In this document: positions 49,326 through 52,821 of the stretch, piece by piece
Position numbering within the stretch: position 1 is the first letter of the stretch
Layout of the letters: each line of letters opens with the position of its first letter
Assembly: GCA_045655865.1 (NCBI GenBank)
Contig: JAZOQB010000038.1
Span: 1 to 52,821, forward strand
DNA length: 52,821 nt
Reading direction: 5' to 3'
Origin: RGIG5579 sp045655865
GTDB taxonomy: Bacteria; Bacillota; Clostridia; Oscillospirales; SIG627
Made by a program: the position numbers and the translations under genes
Notes under the pieces: model-generated
The model's database searches: none
The model's input: only the letters and a program-made list of their open reading frames with translations
Told to the model about the DNA's origin: nothing

Positions 49326-50356
49326 TAGATTCCCTCCCAATCAAACAAAGTGCCGATGGGAAAGTTTTTGTTATTTGCCAAATCGGTATATACGTCCGGA
49401 GCTTCTTGGGGCTTTCTGATTTGGCAAATGATCTTGCTAAAATCAAGGCGCCCACCTTCAATAAGGCTGAGCATGGCGTGAACGTCATCTTTTAAAGCCC
49501 ACCAGCCGGGACTGGAAACAGTGGGTCGAGCGCCGGTATGCGCACCAACAAGGGTAATGCCCGGATAATGAACTTTGCGGTAATAATCAATGGTAAAATC
49601 CGAATCGCGGGTGCAGCCCAAAAGAGCCACTCTGCCAAAGCGGGCCATACAATCCAGTACTTGATCGAGGGCTTTGCCGCTCCCACTTACTTCAATGGCG
49701 CATTTTGCACCTTTTCCGGTAATGTCTTTTACGTTTTTCACAAAATTGGGATCAAAGGGATCAAGTGCAAAATCGGCACCCATTTTGAGTGCGAATTCTC
49801 TGCGCGATTCCACGGGATCTACCGCAATGATGGGGTATGCTCCTGCCGCGCGGGAAAAATGAACCGAAAGAAGACCCAAAATGCCAAGTCCCATGACAAT
49901 CATAGATTCGCCGAATTCCAGGCGGGTCTTGCGCACAGCCGCGCAGGAAAAAGCGGCAATATAGGAAAAGGCAGCCTGATCCAAAGGAACGCGATCGGAT
50001 TCAATTTTGAAAACGCTGCTGGCCGGTACGTTGCAATGCCCCTTGTGATAGCAGCCCGTAACCACAACGCGATCGCCTATGGAAAGATTTTTTACATTTT
50101 CGCCAAGCTTTTCGATCACACCGGAACCGCTATAACCGAGGTATCGAGGAAAATCCGGAACATCGCTTTCGGGCGCGCTGGAAGCATTGATATTCAAATC
50201 ACCCATCAAATTGGCTCTTTCGGTACCGCAGCTAATGGCGGTATAGGCCATATTTACGGTAACCTCGTTTGCCTTGGGGCTCTCGCAGATGGCATCGATG
50301 AGTTCTGCTTTTCCGATTGCGGTAAAAGCAATTTGCTTTGTGTTCAAAAAAATCAC
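49325..50356 (-). CDS. Zinc-type alcohol dehydrogenase-like protein
   Basis: The 343-residue medium-chain dehydrogenase has YTAISCGTERANL (Cys and Glu of the catalytic zinc region), a CYHKGHC segment and LGYSGSGVIEKLGENV. MIVMGLGILGLLSVHFSRAAGAYPIIAVDPVESRREFALKMGAD is the Rossmann nucleotide motif. It resembles sugar-alcohol dehydrogenases of the threonine dehydrogenase type. First gene of the operon, with its promoter overlapping that of the divergent AraC gene. The structural zinc cluster of classic ADHs is not seen. Confidence 0.88.
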   Translation of the reverse strand: MIFLNTKQIAFTAIGKAELIDAICESPKANEVTVNMAYTAISCGTERANLMGDLNINASSAPESDVPDFPRYLGYSGSGVIEKLGENVKNLSIGDRVVVTGCYHKGHCNVPASSVFKIESDRVPLDQAAFSYIAAFSCAAVRKTRLEFGESMIVMGLGILGLLSVHFSRAAGAYPIIAVDPVESRREFALKMGADFALDPFDPNFVKNVKDITGKGAKCAIEVSGSGKALDQVLDCMARFGRVALLGCTRDSDFTIDYYRKVHYPGITLVGAHTGARPTVSSPGWWALKDDVHAMLSLIEGGRLDFSKIICQIRKPQEAPDVYTDLANNKNFPIGTLFDWEGI

Positions 50357-50367
50357 CTCTTAAAAAC

Positions 50368-50396
50368 ATTATGCTCCTTTGACAAATGCATTTCAA
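50368..50396 (-). promoter_or_regulatory. Promoter of the oxidoreductase operon, overlapping the AraC promoter
   Basis: TTGAAA (50391-50396), 17-base spacer, CATAAT (50368-50373) on the minus strand. The AraC -35 box lies inside this spacer, so the two promoters occupy the same DNA. Confidence 0.75.
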
Positions 50397-50407
50397 TACG
50401 CTATACT
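50379..50407 (+). promoter_or_regulatory. Sigma-A promoter of the AraC gene
   Basis: Perfect TTGACA (50379-50384), 17-base spacer, TATACT (50402-50407). It faces the overlapping divergent promoter of the oxidoreductase operon. Confidence 0.82.
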
Positions 50408-50444
50408 ACTAAAAAAAGATACAATCCTACTATTAGGAGGGAAA

Positions 50445-51224
50445 ATGGGAGATTTTATCTGTTCACTTTCTGCGCACCATTATCGCTTTTTGCATTGTCA
50501 TTCGGAAGAAGAAGGGCAAAAGTTTGAAAAACTGTGCCTTGGGTATGTTGTAAAGGGGAGCGCAGAATTTTTGTATCAGGGCAGATCATTTACCGCAAGA
50601 GAGGGCGATTTGCTTTATATTGCAAAAGGAACCAATTATTATTCGGTATGGAACGGTAAGCCTGCAATTGAATTTTATTCCATTGTCTTTGATTTTCAAG
50701 ATCCATATGCCAAAAAGGAATACAAATTTCAAATCATTCCGGCAGAGGATTTAAAAGAAATCTTCTTGCAGATCCATAAAAAGCTTCGCTCCGATTCTTT
50801 TTTTGAAGCGCTTTCGCTCTTTTATCAGCTTTTGCATTCCATTTATCCGCGCCTTTCAGCAAGCACGGCGTATCGTTCCAAAAAGCCCGTATTGCCTGCG
50901 ATTTCGTATTTGGAAGATCATTATAAAGAAAAATTGGATGTGGCGCACCTTGCCGCTTTATGTGGATTTAGCCAATCGCGTTTTTTTTCGCTTTTCAAGG
51001 AAGCTGTGGGCTCTACTCCCATTGGCTATAAGCACAATCTTCTCATTCGGGAAGCGCTGGAACTGCTTGCCGAAACTTCACTTCCCATCGAAGAAATTGC
51101 CTTTAACTTGGGCTTTTCTTCCCCTGCCTATTTTCGCCGTATTTTTTGTAAGGTAACAGGACAAAACCCAAAATCCATTCGAACAGAAAAGAAAAATAAA
51201 ACTCGCCCCCTTCCTGAAAAGTGA
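50445..51224 (+). CDS. AraC-family transcriptional regulator
   Basis: The 259-residue regulator has an N-terminal cupin-like sensor (about 10-110, with LCLGYVVKGSAEFLYQGRSFTAREGDLLYIAKGTNYYSVW). The C-terminal double helix-turn-helix is YLEDHYKEKLDVAHLAALCGFSQSRFFSLFKEAVGSTPIGYK followed by LPIEEIAFNLGFSSPAYFRRIFCKVTGQNPKSIR. Cupin AraC proteins sense sugars and usually control the divergent operon. Start at ATG 50445 after AGGAGG. The last six residues (RPLPEK) extend past the usual end and overlap a possible integrase remnant on the other strand. Confidence 0.93.
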   Translation: MGDFICSLSAHHYRFLHCHSEEEGQKFEKLCLGYVVKGSAEFLYQGRSFTAREGDLLYIAKGTNYYSVWNGKPAIEFYSIVFDFQDPYAKKEYKFQIIPAEDLKEIFLQIHKKLRSDSFFEALSLFYQLLHSIYPRLSASTAYRSKKPVLPAISYLEDHYKEKLDVAHLAALCGFSQSRFFSLFKEAVGSTPIGYKHNLLIREALELLAETSLPIEEIAFNLGFSSPAYFRRIFCKVTGQNPKSIRTEKKNKTRPLPEK

Positions 51225-51261
51225 GCGTAGAAGCTCTTGCCATCTTCATTTTCTTTATCAT
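51201..51261 (-). pseudogene. Possible N-terminal remnant of a tyrosine-type integrase
   Basis: From an ATG at 51259-51261 with a good AAGGAGG site upstream, the minus strand reads MIKKMKMARASTLTFQEGG before running into the antisense of the AraC gene. From memory, ARxSTLTFQEG resembles the N-terminus of clostridial phage-type integrases, which continue for some 300 residues. Here the frame is unrelated after about residue 20 and stops at about residue 52. It may mark the junction where the AraC cassette inserted. The evidence is one short motif, so confidence is low. Confidence 0.3.
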
Positions 51262-51283
51262 AAAACCTCCTTAAATTTGGCAC

Positions 51284-51329
51284 AAAAAATCGGACACGTC
51301 ATGACGGCAAAATCCAAAATGACGTGTCC
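51284..51329 (-). terminator. Terminator of the stalked lipoprotein gene
   Basis: Eleven-base-pair perfect stem GGACACGTCAT (51292-51302) with ATGACGTGTCC (51319-51329), with a 16-base loop. On the minus strand it is followed by GATTTTTTG (51284-51291), a usable U tract. It lies about 96 bases after the lipoprotein stop. It could instead attenuate transcription of the integrase remnant. Confidence 0.75.
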
Positions 51330-51424
51330 AACTTGTTTTATTGTGTTTTACAAGAAAAGTTTTTTAGAAGTGACGAAAAGCTTTGAAAATGCTTACTTAT
51401 TCAGAGCCATAGAGATCTCTACGG

Positions 51425-52648
51425 TTACAGAGGCGGTTGCACAACAATGGCAATCTCGCCGCTTGAATTTGCCATAAATACGTTTAGGGATTCGGTGATG
51501 GCGGCAGCGGTGATCATTGACCCATCGAGGGACACAATCATCTCGCAGGAGTCTCTTAGATATATGCCGTACGTAGTTACAACAAACAGATTATCTACAT
51601 AAAGCATACCCATGGAATATCGCCCGGCATATTGGCATACCACTTGAGAAACGTTGGCCGCATTGAGCCCAAATTCTCCCCAATAAAGGGTATTACCAAT
51701 TAAATAGCTACGTCTTTTCGTGTTGGAGTAACCGTAATTATCCTTGATGTATTTCGCTTTCAATTCCAAGGTTTCCATATCGACAGCAAATACCTGGCTG
51801 CCGGTAGAACCCGAGTCGCTGATATAAACCAAGCCAAGAGAAGGATTCACCAACACGTCTGCGTTATAAAATTCATAGTAATTACTGATGATATTAAGCT
51901 TTATCGTTTCTTTGGTTTTTAGATTGTAGCGATAGCCATTAACGAACTGATCGTCTTCCGTGAAGAAAAGATAATCCCCAGAGACATCAAAGGAAGAAAC
52001 ACTGGTCTCAAAAAAGATCGTCTCTTTTACAGCAAAGGTACTCTTATCATGAATTTTTATACATTTCAAATCCGGATAAGAAATCCAACAATCGTTATTG
52101 ACTATATGAATTTCAGCTGGTCTGCCGCTCAAAGGAACATCAGCGAGAATCTGACCGCTATTGGTTTCAAAAAGAATGTAACGATTCGCATTTTTGAAAA
52201 TGGCGTGAACCAAATCCTTCTCCGCAAAGTAATCAACGATCTTTCCATTTGTTGTGTATTCGTAGGCTGTGATTTCCTCCTCGGCAGGAGGCTGTGTGCT
52301 TGGCGGCGGAGTCGGTTCGGGCTTGTTTGCGGGAGTTGTCGTGGTAACCGGTGCCGAGTTGGTTGTGGGGGGTGTAGTAGTTGTAGGAGTTGTAGTAGTT
52401 GGAGGCGCCGTAGTGGTAGTAGGAGGTGTTGTTGTGGCGGTAGGTGCTGTGTCATCTGAAGTGGTAGGTTGCGTTGTGTCGTTGGTCTTTGTTTCAGATG
52501 GTGCTTCCGTTGTATCAGCAGGAACTGTTTCACCCACGGTAGGATCGGTATCCAAAGTTAGCACAACCTCCGTTTCCGGAACTGTTTTGTTGCATCCAAC
52601 CAAAAAAACGAGGACAAGGAGAGGTAAAATAAATATCAGTTTTTTCAT
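51425..52648 (-). CDS. Surface lipoprotein with Thr/Pro-rich stalk and propeller-like domain
   Basis: The 407-residue product has a lipoprotein signal (MKKLIFILPLLVLVFLVGC, lipid on C19). A long Thr/Pro/Ala-rich low-complexity stalk (about 20-125) is followed by a globular C-terminal domain (about 130-405). That domain has repeated beta-strand pairs such as VHAIFKNANRYILFETNSGQILADV, SSFDVSGDYLFFTEDDQ and NTLYWGEFGLNA. The spacing suggests a beta-propeller of about six or seven blades, but no family is recognised. Start ATG 52646-52648 after AAAGGAAG; an upstream 26-codon extension is not used because it passes through the promoter leader. Confidence 0.8.
   Translation of the reverse strand: MKKLIFILPLLVLVFLVGCNKTVPETEVVLTLDTDPTVGETVPADTTEAPSETKTNDTTQPTTSDDTAPTATTTPPTTTTAPPTTTTPTTTTPPTTNSAPVTTTTPANKPEPTPPPSTQPPAEEEITAYEYTTNGKIVDYFAEKDLVHAIFKNANRYILFETNSGQILADVPLSGRPAEIHIVNNDCWISYPDLKCIKIHDKSTFAVKETIFFETSVSSFDVSGDYLFFTEDDQFVNGYRYNLKTKETIKLNIISNYYEFYNADVLVNPSLGLVYISDSGSTGSQVFAVDMETLELKAKYIKDNYGYSNTKRRSYLIGNTLYWGEFGLNAANVSQVVCQYAGRYSMGMLYVDNLFVVTTYGIYLRDSCEMIVSLDGSMITAAAITESLNVFMANSSGEIAIVVQPPL
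52320..52530 (-). repeat. Low-complexity codon repeat in the lipoprotein stalk
   Basis: Imperfect repeats of ACT/ACA/CCT-type codons encode the Thr/Pro stalk. On the plus strand this appears as runs of gtag, gttg and gtgg. Slippage here could change stalk length between strains. Confidence 0.7.
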
Positions 52649-52716
52649 AGAACTTCCTTTCGTAAAATTAGATGCGATTAAAAAACGACACGGAAGATGA
52701 TAACCTCGTCTATTAA

Positions 52717-52745
52717 ATTGTAACAAGCGGTTTACGCTCTGTCAA
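52717..52745 (-). promoter_or_regulatory. Sigma-A promoter of the stalked lipoprotein gene
   Basis: Perfect TTGACA (52740-52745), 17-base spacer, TACAAT (52717-52722), leader about 65 bases. The rest of the window to 52821 holds no gene. A TATAAT at 52809-52814 on the plus strand could belong to a gene beyond the edge. Confidence 0.85.
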
Positions 52746-52821
52746 GAATTTCTCTTGTTTTTTGACATTAGAACGCCAAAACCTTTGGGGCAAAAGGGTG
52801 CGGTGCGATATAATTTTATTG

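Noticed and set aside
51277..51477. A 66-codon plus-strand frame over the lipoprotein terminator
   Set aside because: It is read through the hairpin and the antisense of the lipoprotein end, with no start signal or similarity.
52269..52700. A Val/Gly/Ser-rich plus-strand frame opposite the lipoprotein stalk
   Set aside because: It is the antisense of the low-complexity Thr/Pro codons and has no other support.
1..52821. CRISPR arrays, tRNA or rRNA genes, insertion sequences
   Set aside because: No regularly spaced direct repeats, cloverleaf sequences, ribosomal signatures or transposase genes with terminal inverted repeats were recognised by eye. A covariance or repeat search was not possible.

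Overview
The window looks like chromosomal DNA from an endospore-forming, low-to-mid GC member of the Clostridia, probably an uncultured gut-type lineage. The basis is dipicolinate synthase (spoVFA/spoVFB), a 23-residue SpoVM-like peptide, a SpoIID-like protein with peptidoglycan-binding repeats, a T-box in front of pheST, a CIRCE/HrcA heat-shock operon, strong AGGAGG-type ribosome binding sites and many sigma-A promoters with exact 17-base spacers. No tRNA, rRNA or CRISPR was seen. No gene-free stretch exceeds about 300 bases.

Layout: (1) 1-4.1 kb: the tail of a membrane-anchored protein, then pheS-pheT with a T-box leader on the minus strand. (2) 4.05-11.2 kb: a tight minus-strand polysaccharide operon (three family-2 glycosyltransferases, one GT-B glycosyltransferase, a flippase, a polymerase/ligase-like membrane protein). 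(3) 11.3-14.7 kb: a Fur-family regulator, an ECF transporter S component, and a SpoIID/peptidoglycan-binding protein. (4) 14.8-17.3 kb: a polar amino acid ABC transporter whose binding protein appears circularly permuted, behind a promoter carrying a perfect 15-bp inverted repeat. (5) 17.4-21.6 kb: a DUF3810 metalloprotease-like protein, tex, an unknown gene, a 48-residue membrane peptide and spoVM. (6) 21.7-28.4 kb: a minus-strand operon of a flavoprotein, a DUF2344 protein, proS and nadA-nadB-nadC. (7) 28.5-33.7 kb: an HPr-like protein lacking the active histidine, a lipid/diacylglycerol kinase, a cysteine desulfurase-like enzyme with a DUF3343 partner, an SGNH-like lipoprotein lacking its nucleophile, and a tRNA-dihydrouridine synthase. 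(8) 33.8-38.6 kb: hrcA-grpE-dnaK-dnaJ. (9) 38.7-43.9 kb: a membrane-anchored glucosaminidase-like protein, a CarD-type regulator, spoVFA-spoVFB and a ceramidase-like lipoprotein. (10) 43.9-47.3 kb: a membrane protein, an isolated phage terminase pair with no other phage genes, and a QueG-like reductase. (11) 47.3-51.2 kb: a visibly AT-richer cassette of three oxidoreductases divergent from an AraC regulator, probably acquired. (12) 51.2-52.8 kb: a lipoprotein with a threonine/proline-rich stalk.

Functionally the window mixes housekeeping (aminoacylation, chaperones, NAD synthesis, tRNA modification), sporulation and envelope functions, and a few accessory units. The strongest unexpected signal is the permuted substrate-binding protein. 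Next come the orphan terminase pair, the nucleophile-less SGNH lipoprotein, the apparently leaderless dus gene, and a possible integrase remnant at the edge of the AraC cassette. All calls come from reading sequence motifs; no database search was run.
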